A DNA stretch of 64,000 bases from Haladaptatus paucihalophilus DX253 (GTDB lineage Archaea; Halobacteriota; Halobacteria; Halobacteriales; Haladaptataceae), in assembly GCF_000376445.1 (NCBI RefSeq), contig NZ_AQXI01000002.1, forward strand, positions 427,864 through 491,863, written 5' to 3'. A model generated the notes under the pieces. That model was not told the origin of the DNA. It saw only the letters and a program-made list of their open reading frames with translations, and searched no databases. The position numbers were made by a program, and so were the translations under genes. Shown here one piece after another: positions 7,497 through 14,828 of the stretch; positions within the stretch are counted from its first letter, which is position 1, and every line of letters starts with the position of its first letter.

Positions 7497-10400
7497 TCAC
7501 TCCAGCAGCAGGACACTGGGGAGCGAATCGGGGTCACGGAGTCGAAGGAGCGTGTAAATCGCTCCCGAAATCCCGTCGAAGAACGTCGGATTGACGAACG
7601 CCTCCGAATGGCCGGGGAGCGACAGCACGCCGCCACGGTCCCGGCGAGTGAGACAGCGACCCAGCAACGTTTCCGCCGCATCGAGGTCGCCGTCGGCGCG
7701 ACGCGCGCCGACGAGTATCGTCTCGACGCGGCCGAGGTTTCCACAACAAACGTTGTCGAGATGCGACGGCCGCTCCGTCGCCGTCGCGGACAGCGCATCG
7801 TTCACCGTTGGAAGCAACGACGAGTCGTTTAGCTGTTCGCTGATACCGATGCGAGCGAGCGCGATTCCGGCCCGCCCGTGACACCACCTGTCCCGATAGT
7901 TCTCGACCGCCGACGAACTCGCCCAGTTGTCCCGGTCGGGCGCGTACAAACTCGATTCGAAATCGAGCGCCTCCCGCGCGGCCTCGGCGTATCGCGCATC
8001 GTCCGTCGCGGCGGCGAGCCGAGCCAACGCGTACGCGATTCCGCTCGACCCGTGCGAGAAGCCGGTTATCGGCGTCTCCCTGTCGCCCGTGTTCCACACC
8101 CGACACCCGTTGACCGTGACGCGCGCTTCGAGCAGTCGTTCCCCACACTCGATTGCGCGGTCGAGGACGCTCGACTCGCCGTACCGCTCGTAGTAGGCGA
8201 GCAGTCCGAGCAGCGTCCCGGCGGACCCTTCCATGACGTCGAACACGTCGTCACGCGCGAGCTTTTCCGCGGTCACTTTTTGCGTCGCCGCCAACGCACC
8301 CGCTCGGTAGGCGTCGTCGTCCAGCAGTTCGGCGATGACCGACAGGGTGTACACGACGGACCCGACCCCCTTCGTTCCGCCGAGCGACGCGGAAAAGTCC
8401 CCGCTGGAGAGGTCTTCGAGCAGCGGGTCGAGCGTTTCCGAAACCACCCGTCGGTACCGCTGCTCGCCGGTCGCGTCGTAGAGGGCCGCTGCGGAGAGCG
8501 CGATACCGCCTCGCCCCCAGAACAACGAATAACTCGCCGGAGCCAGGTTGACCATGGTATTGGTCGGACACACCGAAATCCACCCGTGGCCGTCCGGTGT
8601 GTCGATGGCCGCGTCCATCACGTCGTCGAACAATTCCTCCGCGTCGCGCTGCAGTCGGTCTTCGGTTATCTCCGTCGGTTCGGGCGTCGATTCGTCCGGT
8701 TCCGCGGTATCGTATATCTGTCTGAGCAACCAGACCTGTTCCGCCAAATCGTCCTCATCCATCGCGTCGAGGCGCCGTTTCGCGTGGTTGTACCCCGACT
8801 CGTCCGCCACCACGTCCAGCGGTTCCCCGTGGTGGAACAGCCGCCGTTGGTCGGGTCGGGACGTGAACCGCGGGATGTCCTGCCGTCGAAGGTCGCGCCG
8901 CTCTGCTTCGTACAACTCCCAGTGTCGATCCGTTTTGATCCGGCCGTCGAAGAACGGAACCGCGAGGTCTTCGAACTCGACCGTGAAGCGTGCACCGTCC
9001 CGGAGCGGGTTTCGCGCGGTGGTCGAGCGCCGAATCGACCGGTACTGCATGGTCGCCCGGTACACGAGACGGTTTTCGATGCCGTCGATGAGGTCGTACG
9101 TTGCGATGGTGGACAGGAACTTCCCGTCCACATGGAGCCGACGAATCGTTTCGTGAGTCTCTTCGAACCCACGAACGAGCGCGTCGATGTAGTCGTCCGG
9201 CGATTGGTCTTCTCCGCCTATACTCGGCGTGTTCGTGCTCAAACCGACCGTCATCTCCTCTTCTTTGACCGACATCACGTCGGTGTTGACGGCCTCGACG
9301 GACGGGAGCGACCGATTTGCGAGTTGCGTCTGACCGCTTTTCCTCCCGAACCCGGCCACCGACGCCGCCAACCCTTGCTTGTCCGGTTCGCGCGGGTCTC
9401 CCGCGGACCACGGAAGCAGCGCGGTCAGCAGGACCGAGCCGTCCATCACGTCGAATATCTCCTCCGGGACTTGTTTCGCGTCCGCGTCCATGTGCGGGTG
9501 AAAGAGCGTTTCTCCGTCTACTATCATCGGGTTCTCTCCGTCGACGATGAGGTTCTCCAACTGGCAGTCGGTGAAGTTGAGCGCGTACGCGACACACAAC
9601 ATCGCACCAGCACGCTCGTAGTATCGAGTGGCGGCGGTTTCGTTGGGTACGTCCCGATACTCGACGTACTCCATCCACCCGTACTCCTCGCGGGGGACGT
9701 ACGTCGGCGTCTCGAAGGACGGAAGCGAGAGGTACTCGTCGAGCCGTTCCAGAATCGTGTAAAACGCGACGCCCCCATCGACCGGTCGCGGCTTGTAAAT
9801 CACGTCACCCGTCTCGAACGAGACGCGGACCGGAATACGACCCCCGCCGTGAACGTCGTCGGCGAGCGGGGAGAGTGCCGTGATGTTCCCCTCGACGCCG
9901 AACCGTTCACGGAGGGTCATCTCGTCTCGTTCCAACCGTTCACAAACCTCAGTAATCGCGTCGATCCAGTTTTCGACGAACACGACGACCTGCCGTCCGA
10001 GCACCGGATACTCCACAAAGAGATTTTTGAAGCCGTGTTCGAACATGGCGTCGATGAACTGGTCGTAGTACGTCGTGTCCGGGTTCGCAACGTCGCCGGG
10101 GTCGGCTTTCGCCAACTCCGGGTCGTGATACTCGACGAAGCTCTTGAATTCGACGTACAGAGGTCGAACACACGTTTTCGAGAGCTGTGAGACGAACCCC
10201 TCGACCATCGGCGACATAGCGTCGATAGTGACGGTACCCGTCGGTAGTCGCTGACGGGCGTACTCCGCGATGCTGGCCAACAGCTCCACGAACGGCGTCT
10301 CCTCGGGAACCGTAACGCCGATTGCATGTCGGTCGGCGGTCGGCGTCGCTTCGACGTGTCGAACCATCTCTTCGACCGTGTGTATCCAGTCGGGAAGGGG

Positions 10401-10649
10401 ATGGTCGGCGGGCCAGCGGGTCGCGGCGAGCTGTTCGCGGACGGTTTCTTCCGTTAGTCCGTCGCGCCTGAGACGCTCGTAAAACGCCGCTTCGTCCGGG
10501 AACTTGTCCTTCCACTCGTGAAGAATCTGTTCCGGCTCTATCGGCGGTTCCGCTCCCGGCTCGTTCGGGGGTCCTTCAACTCGTTCGTGGACGGTTCGTG
10601 CCCGTCCAGCAATCTCGCGCCGTTCCTGTTTCGTGAATGTCGTGTCCAT
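7497..10649 (-). CDS. lanM: Class II lanthipeptide synthetase LanM
   Basis: 1050 aa from the ATG at 10649; the frame is open further upstream but that part is not protein-like. LanM enzymes dehydrate Ser/Thr in precursor cores and join them to Cys. The N-terminal half is the DUF4135-type lipid-kinase-like dehydratase: Lys286 in IYKPRPVDGG, Asp361 and Asn366 in TDCQLEN, Asp378 and Glu380 in MIVDGET. Where typical LanMs have the His of DxHxEN this one has Gln363. The C-terminal half (from about 640) is the LanC-like cyclase with GFSHGSSGI, zinc-ligand Cys923 in WCHGRAGI, and Cys968-Cys969 in VCCGNLGR. The CCG in place of the usual CHG is the three-Cys zinc site of the ProcM-like group known for broad substrate range, in keeping with four precursors. 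No transporter or protease domain is fused. Confidence 0.96.
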   Translation of the reverse strand: MDTTFTKQERREIAGRARTVHERVEGPPNEPGAEPPIEPEQILHEWKDKFPDEAAFYERLRRDGLTEETVREQLAATRWPADHPLPDWIHTVEEMVRHVEATPTADRHAIGVTVPEETPFVELLASIAEYARQRLPTGTVTIDAMSPMVEGFVSQLSKTCVRPLYVEFKSFVEYHDPELAKADPGDVANPDTTYYDQFIDAMFEHGFKNLFVEYPVLGRQVVVFVENWIDAITEVCERLERDEMTLRERFGVEGNITALSPLADDVHGGGRIPVRVSFETGDVIYKPRPVDGGVAFYTILERLDEYLSLPSFETPTYVPREEYGWMEYVEYRDVPNETAATRYYERAGAMLCVAYALNFTDCQLENLIVDGENPMIVDGETLFHPHMDADAKQVPEEIFDVMDGSVLLTALLPWSAGDPREPDKQGLAASVAGFGRKSGQTQLANRSLPSVEAVNTDVMSVKEEEMTVGLSTNTPSIGGEDQSPDDYIDALVRGFEETHETIRRLHVDGKFLSTIATYDLIDGIENRLVYRATMQYRSIRRSTTARNPLRDGARFTVEFEDLAVPFFDGRIKTDRHWELYEAERRDLRRQDIPRFTSRPDQRRLFHHGEPLDVVADESGYNHAKRRLDAMDEDDLAEQVWLLRQIYDTAEPDESTPEPTEITEDRLQRDAEELFDDVMDAAIDTPDGHGWISVCPTNTMVNLAPASYSLFWGRGGIALSAAALYDATGEQRYRRVVSETLDPLLEDLSSGDFSASLGGTKGVGSVVYTLSVIAELLDDDAYRAGALAATQKVTAEKLARDDVFDVMEGSAGTLLGLLAYYERYGESSVLDRAIECGERLLEARVTVNGCRVWNTGDRETPITGFSHGSSGIAYALARLAAATDDARYAEAAREALDFESSLYAPDRDNWASSSAVENYRDRWCHGRAGIALARIGISEQLNDSSLLPTVNDALSATATERPSHLDNVCCGNLGRVETILVGARRADGDLDAAETLLGRCLTRRDRGGVLSLPGHSEAFVNPTFFDGISGAIYTLLRLRDPDSLPSVLLLE

Positions 10650-11060
10650 CGTATCCTCGAAAACGTCCGTGGTGTGGTTTGTTGTCGAATCCGTCGGCGT
10701 GTCTCGTCGTTTCGATTCGCGTCGTCCGTGACGGGTTCGAACCGCGTCAGGTGGGTGGTACAACCCAGCCCGTAAACGGCACGCCGACTGCCGAGTCGAT
10801 GAGGCCGACTGACCGCCGTCGAACCGACGCCGCTCCAATTTTCATACGCCTCGAAAGGCATATTACAAATTTGGGTTGACATATACCGGTGCAAATAGTA
10901 TATGTTTATTAAAACCTCTTGTCCGAACATGTTTGGGTGTGTTTCATATCAAACTGCTATCTTCTCGTGACTGATCAAAACGATTCGCACCTTCGACCCT
11001 TGTCGCATTCGACTGGAGCGTTCGGACAACAGATGCAAGGGCATCTGTGATTTCGTTATT
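10650..11060. other. lanM upstream region with promoter and possible leader ORF
   Basis: Between lanM and precursor 4. A minus-strand TTTTAATA-type box at 10905-10914 is the clear promoter. If it works with the same spacing as at the precursors, transcription starts near 10882, more than 200 bases before the lanM ATG. An open frame starts at exactly that point (ATG 10882, MSTQICNMPFEAYENW) and ends inside lanM at 10538 in another frame; its later part is Arg-rich and not protein-like. No other feature was seen. Confidence 0.5.
10905..10914 (-). promoter_or_regulatory. TATA-like box of lanM
   Basis: Minus-strand TTTTAATAAA, of the same type as the boxes before the four precursors. It lies 22 bases before an ATG at 10882 but 255 bases before the lanM start at 10649, implying a long leader on the lanM transcript. 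Confidence 0.5.
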
Positions 11061-11225
11061 TTATCCGGTGAGGCCGCAGCTGAGACCACACGAGAACCAG
11101 CACATCTCGGCCGGTCCGAGAAGGTCGTCCTCGTCGAATTCGGTTTCCGACGTTGCGGCGTCGAATTCCGCGTCGTAGCTTTCTTTATCGATCTGTGCCG
11201 CCGTGCTGTTGATTGCAACGGACAT
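11061..11225 (-). CDS. Lanthipeptide precursor peptide 4 (54 aa)
   Basis: A 54-residue minus-strand gene, ATG 11225 to TAA 11061, upstream of lanM on the same strand. The leader MSVAINSTAAQIDKESYDAE fits the shared family block, then an acidic linker ending DDLLGPAE. The core MCWFSCGLSCGLTG has three Cys in C-x-x-S-C-x-x-S-C plus a final Thr, so it uses Ser where the other three peptides mainly use Thr and could give lanthionine rather than methyllanthionine rings. The GPAE junction corresponds to GPAK in precursors 1 and 2. A TTTTAATATA box lies 23 bases upstream. Strong by family resemblance and position next to lanM. Confidence 0.88.
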   Translation of the reverse strand: MSVAINSTAAQIDKESYDAEFDAATSETEFDEDDLLGPAEMCWFSCGLSCGLTG

Positions 11226-11248
11226 GCAATTAACACATTAATACATAA

Positions 11249-11258
11249 TATATTAAAA
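11249..11258 (-). promoter_or_regulatory. TATA-like box of precursor 4
   Basis: Minus-strand TTTTAATATA, 23 bases before the ATG at 11225, the same box as at precursor 2. Confidence 0.6.
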
Positions 11259-11694
11259 CTTTCCCTATTGAAAATATAACACTTATTTTTTGATTCTGTT
11301 AGAGAAATTATTGCAGTTTGGCCCGTCAATCTACAAATTATAAATCATGTCTGTGCGAACTGTATTATATTCCATCTAATAATGTATGATTATAACATGG
11401 GCGTATGAGGAAATATCTACGAACAACGGCTTACTGTACTCTCTACTGATATTATCCCGCACGTATCTTCTTCTGGACTTTCATTTTAAACTTTGTAAAT
11501 TCTTAATTTCAGTTTGAATATAATGCCGTTATTCTTCTCTAGTGCCCGTGCTGAATCCACTCATTTCTGAAATCAACTATCGGATAAATGTCGTCCGTTC
11601 TAGCACGGTTATTCCTTTGCGGGTGGTTACGACGCTCCGCTCGCGTCTCGATGTCGGTATTCACGTTGCGGGCAATGGACATCTCGGCTGAAAA

Positions 11695-11702
11695 TTTATA
11701 TA
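11695..11702 (+). promoter_or_regulatory. TATA box before 11728 gene
   Basis: TTTATATA ends 25 bases before the ATG at 11728, ideal spacing for a leaderless archaeal transcript, and fixes that ATG as the start. Confidence 0.65.
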
Positions 11703-11727
11703 TCAAACATTCTTTTAGAATAGTATC

Positions 11728-12162
11728 ATGGTTTCGAAATCAAAAATCCGAGACGCGGTCGGCAAATCGGAAATCGAAAACTGGGAGAAACACCCGTTCA
11801 CGATGCATCCCGTTCGCTCGGACGACGAATCGATGCGCGCGTGTTGGGTGTACGAACACGACGTCAACCTCCGCTTGGAGAGAACCGAGGCGTTGGCCGC
11901 GGATGTCGAGCAGGAGTGGACCGCGGAACTCCCCGCGCCGAGCCATAGCTACGAGTATTATCTCTTCTACGGAACGTCTCCCGTCGAATCGCACGTCATC
12001 GTTTCCGTCGATGAACACAATGCGGCTATCCCGTTGCCCGAACGTGACGAGGACGGTAACCGGTACATCACGCCCTATCAAGCCACCCTCGGCCGCGTCG
12101 TCACCGGCGACTATCAGGACTTCGAGATATATCTCGACTGGACGGACATCGAAATCCGCTGA
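11728..12162 (+). CDS. Haloarchaeal hypothetical protein
   Basis: 144 aa, acidic and soluble, no membrane segment or signal. The sequence contains HPFTMHPVRSDDESMRACWV and a central HSYEYYLFYGTSP block that look like a folded alpha/beta protein, and codon use is typical of the genome. I do not recognise a family. The start at ATG 11728 is supported by a TATA box 25 bases upstream. It follows the lanthipeptide locus on the other strand, but nothing links it functionally. An overlapping 238-residue frame from 11588 is Arg/Ser-rich and is a shadow. Confidence 0.75.
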   Translation: MVSKSKIRDAVGKSEIENWEKHPFTMHPVRSDDESMRACWVYEHDVNLRLERTEALAADVEQEWTAELPAPSHSYEYYLFYGTSPVESHVIVSVDEHNAAIPLPERDEDGNRYITPYQATLGRVVTGDYQDFEIYLDWTDIEIR

Positions 12163-12271
12163 ATACCGTCCCGCCCGCTCCCCCGTTCTTCGATTCGTTC
12201 GTCTTCGACCTCGAACGACTTTCTCGGACCGGCCGAGTCAGTTCTCACCCAGTAAGAGCAACTGTCTACGG

Positions 12272-12277
12272 TTATAT
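12272..12277 (+). promoter_or_regulatory. TATA-like box before 12301 gene
   Basis: TTATAT lies 23 bases before the ATG at 12301. A second AT-rich patch (TATAAATA, 12290-12297) is too near the start codon to act as its box. Confidence 0.5.
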
Positions 12278-12300
12278 TCTCCTCTCGCCTATAAATATCT

Positions 12301-12699
12301 ATGAACGCACGTGCCATCCTTTTCGCAGTTGCGAGCGCCGTCACGACCGTCTTGCTCGCCGGTGCCGCCACTATCGAGCTACTGAGTGCCGTGTACGGCG
12401 AAAGCCCCGGCGTCGGCATGCTCGGCCTCGTCGTCGGTCTCGTCGTCGGCGTGTCGGTCGGCGCTGGCGTTGCGGTTACGGCGGGGCGATTCTCCGGGAT
12501 CTCCCTGGCGGCGCTCGTCGCGTACGCGACCTTCGGCGTCGCGTTCCTCGCCATCGCCGGACTCCGATACGTCAACGCCCCCGGTGCGGACGCGCTGTTC
12601 ACGTTCCCGGTCCACCTCGCGGTGAGCCTGCTCCTCGCACTCGCGTTCGCGGTCCTCACCGCCCGCGGTCTCGTTCGCGGTGTACGACCGAGCGTCTGA
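12301..12699 (+). CDS. Small four-helix membrane protein
   Basis: 132 aa, almost entirely hydrophobic, with about four membrane helices (roughly 5-28, 38-62, 67-87 and 97-122) and short loops. Gly/Ala/Val-rich composition is like that of many haloarchaeal DUF membrane proteins of unknown role. No catalytic or ligand-binding motif is visible. It is followed by 342 bases without a gene and then by the molybdoenzyme operon, so it is probably transcribed alone. Confidence 0.75.
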   Translation: MNARAILFAVASAVTTVLLAGAATIELLSAVYGESPGVGMLGLVVGLVVGVSVGAGVAVTAGRFSGISLAALVAYATFGVAFLAIAGLRYVNAPGADALFTFPVHLAVSLLLALAFAVLTARGLVRGVRPSV

Positions 12700-13041
12700 A
12701 CGACGGTCATCGTCGGCGTCGGGTGTTCCCGTGGCGCCGTCTCTTGGTTCTCGTCGCGTCTCGGTGACGTATGCTCCCTCCGTGCAATACCCATCTTCAC
12801 ATACCGGTCGTTCGACGAGAGTTCGTTCGAGTTTTCGCCCGTCGGTCTCTTCTCGATGCGCGGAAGCGGACGGACCGTCGATACCCGGCAGTGACGTGCT
12901 ACCTGCCGACTGATTTCCGCATTCGGATACCCTTCGAATCCGCTTCCCGGCGACCGCACTAATGATATTGCGGAATATTGTGAATAGCGAGAAAAGTATA
13001 AGTGTCTATGTCACGTTTAATGGTAACATTGTTCAGGAGAG
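12700..13041. other. Intergenic region upstream of the molybdoenzyme operon
   Basis: No coding frame of conviction. The last 80 bases are AT-rich and hold overlapping TATT/AATA inverted repeats (12966-12986), a TATA-like AGTATAAG patch near 12995-13002 and a Shine-Dalgarno-like AGGAG at 13035-13039. Confidence 0.55.
12966..12986 (+). promoter_or_regulatory. Overlapping TATT/AATA inverted repeats, possible operator
   Basis: TATT-GCGG-AATA (12966-12977) overlaps TATT-GTG-AATA (12976-12986), just upstream of a TATA-like AGTATAAG. TATTG motifs with inverted symmetry also occur before the three other sulfur genes at 23403, 23662 and 24906, which suggests a shared regulator. The motif is short and the region is AT-rich, so chance is possible. 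Confidence 0.35.
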
Positions 13042-14826
13042 GTGGTGACAATCACCAATTTCGGCTTCGTCATCGACAACAGGCGATGTATCGGTTGCCA
13101 CGCGTGCACCGTCGCGTGTAAGACAGAACACGACGACCCCATCGGCGTTAACAAAACATGGGTAAAGTATATCGAGAAAGGGGAGTTTCCGAACACGAAC
13201 CGGAACTTCTCCGTGATGCGGTGTAACCACTGCGACGATTCGCCCTGTACGGACGTCTGCCCGGTCACCGCTCTCTGGGAGCGCGAGGACGGAATCGTGG
13301 ATTTCGACCCCGAGCGATGTATCGGCTGTAAGGCCTGCATGCAAGGGTGTCCGTACGACGCGCTCTACATCGACCCGGAGACCTCGACCGCGGCGAAGTG
13401 CAACTACTGCTCGCACCGCGTCGATACGGGGCGCGAGCCGGCCTGCGTCACCGTCTGCCCGGAAGACGCCATCATCGCGGGCGACGTGGAGAATCCCGAC
13501 ACGGAGATCGCCGAGACGATCTCCAAACAGGAGGTACAGGCGCGCAAACCGGAGAAAGGGACGGACCCGACGCTGTTCTACGTCAACGGAGATGAAGGAA
13601 GCACGACGCCGGGAACTACCGCCCGCGAGGACCACTACATGTGGTCGGACGCCCCGAACCGCGTGGAGACGCGCGGGGCAGCGCGGGAGGAGTTCGACAT
13701 CCGTCGCGCCGCCGAATCGCTCGCCGACTCGGACGTCGACCTCGGACGGAGCGACGAGGCGCGGTCCGACGGTGGGTGTGCCTGCGGCGGTAGGTGCGGC
13801 GGTGAGTGCCGGTGCGACGACCGCGTTGCCTCGGACGGAGGAACGGCGGCGACATCGGCCGCGGAGAGGGCGGACGGACCCCGGAGTGGTGGGTCGGACG
13901 AACGGGAGAGCAGTCGGACCGAGCGCGCGTACGAACTCCTCCACGAAGAGGCACGACGCGTCTACGATATCGGCGAGAGCCACTACACCTCGTGGGGATG
14001 GGAGGTCTACTCGTACACGTGGACCAAATCCATCGCCGCGGGCGTGTTCATGCTCCCGGCGCTGTTCACGCTCGCGGGGCTCGTCGAACCGAACGCGACC
14101 ACCATCGGCGTCGCGTCGCTCGTGAGCCTCGTTTTCCTCGGCCTCACCACGCTGTTGCTCGTCCTCGACCTCGAACAGCCGACCCGGTTCCACTGGGTCC
14201 TGTTGCGCCCGAACTGGAACTCGTGGCTCGTGAAGGGCGGATACATCCTGACCGCCACCGGCGGTTTCCTGACGCTCGTCGCGGGGAGCTGGCTGCTCGG
14301 CGTCGAGACCCTCGTGACCAACCCGGTCACGCTCGGCGTCGGGGCGGTACTGGCGGCCGCCACGGCGGTCTACACCGCGTTCCTGTTCAGCCAGTCGAAG
14401 GGGCGCGACCTCTGGCAGAGTCCGACGATGCCGCTCCACATGTTCACCCAAGCGGTGGTCGCCGGTGCCAGCGTAACGGGGCTGTTGGGGCTGGCCGGTA
14501 TCGCCGGGTTCGACGCGTTCGTCGGCCTCTCTCGGCTCACGCTCGCCGCTGGCCTCGTCGTCCATCTGCTGATAATCGCCTCGGAGATATTCACGCCGCA
14601 CCAGACCGAGGACGCCGAGGAGGCCGCCGCGCGCATCACTCGCGGTCGATTCAGCCGGGCGTTCTGGATCGGCGGCATCCTCGTGGGTATCGCGCTGCCG
14701 CTCGTCGCCCTCGCGGCGAGCGCTAGTCCCGCGGTCGTCGCGGTCGGCGGCGTGCTCGCCCTCGCCGGGTTGTTCGCCTTCGAGTACTGCTGGATAACCG
14801 CTCCGCAAACCATCTCGCTCGCATAA
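13042..14826 (+). CDS. [4Fe-4S] electron-transfer subunit fused to NrfD-type membrane subunit
   Basis: 594 aa. Residues 1-180 are a DmsB/NrfC-like ferredoxin with four Cys clusters: Cys16-x2-Cys19-x2-Cys22-x3-Cys26, then MRCNHCDDSPCTDVCP, ERCIGCKACMQGCP and KCNYC...ACVTVCP, enough for four [4Fe-4S] centres. A hydrophilic linker with Cys-rich GGCACGGRCGGECRC follows near residues 235-255. From about 314 (HYTSWGWEVYSYTW) to the end lies an NrfD/PsrC membrane domain with about eight helices, which would exchange electrons with quinone. Start is GTG at 13042 or the adjacent GTG at 13045; the latter is five bases from AGGAG and is slightly better placed. It is two bases from the molybdoenzyme gene, so the two form one complex. 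No Tat or Sec signal is present. Confidence 0.92.
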   Translation: MVTITNFGFVIDNRRCIGCHACTVACKTEHDDPIGVNKTWVKYIEKGEFPNTNRNFSVMRCNHCDDSPCTDVCPVTALWEREDGIVDFDPERCIGCKACMQGCPYDALYIDPETSTAAKCNYCSHRVDTGREPACVTVCPEDAIIAGDVENPDTEIAETISKQEVQARKPEKGTDPTLFYVNGDEGSTTPGTTAREDHYMWSDAPNRVETRGAAREEFDIRRAAESLADSDVDLGRSDEARSDGGCACGGRCGGECRCDDRVASDGGTAATSAAERADGPRSGGSDERESSRTERAYELLHEEARRVYDIGESHYTSWGWEVYSYTWTKSIAAGVFMLPALFTLAGLVEPNATTIGVASLVSLVFLGLTTLLLVLDLEQPTRFHWVLLRPNWNSWLVKGGYILTATGGFLTLVAGSWLLGVETLVTNPVTLGVGAVLAAATAVYTAFLFSQSKGRDLWQSPTMPLHMFTQAVVAGASVTGLLGLAGIAGFDAFVGLSRLTLAAGLVVHLLIIASEIFTPHQTEDAEEAAARITRGRFSRAFWIGGILVGIALPLVALAASASPAVVAVGGVLALAGLFAFEYCWITAPQTISLA

Positions 14827-14828
14827 CC

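Larger units (their letters stand above)
11226..11727. other. AT-rich intergenic region, no gene seen
   Basis: This region separates precursor 4 from the next plus-strand gene and is much richer in A and T than the rest of the window. I checked both strands for a fifth precursor with the family leader and found none; a MSVRTVLYSI frame near 11347 stops after ten codons. It holds the promoters of the flanking genes. Confidence 0.5.

Noticed and set aside
7878..10190. Very long plus-strand open frame (770 codons) opposite lanM
   Set aside because: It is antisense to the LanM frame, Arg/Val-rich without domains, and follows from the GC-rich third positions of lanM. LanM has all family motifs.
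10725..10790. tRNA-like GGGTTCGAACC sequence upstream of lanM
   Set aside because: The flanks do not pair as a T-arm and there is no acceptor, D-arm or anticodon arm.
11340..11380. ATG with MSV start in the AT-rich gap, possible fifth precursor
   Set aside because: It stops after ten codons and lacks the leader block and Cys core.
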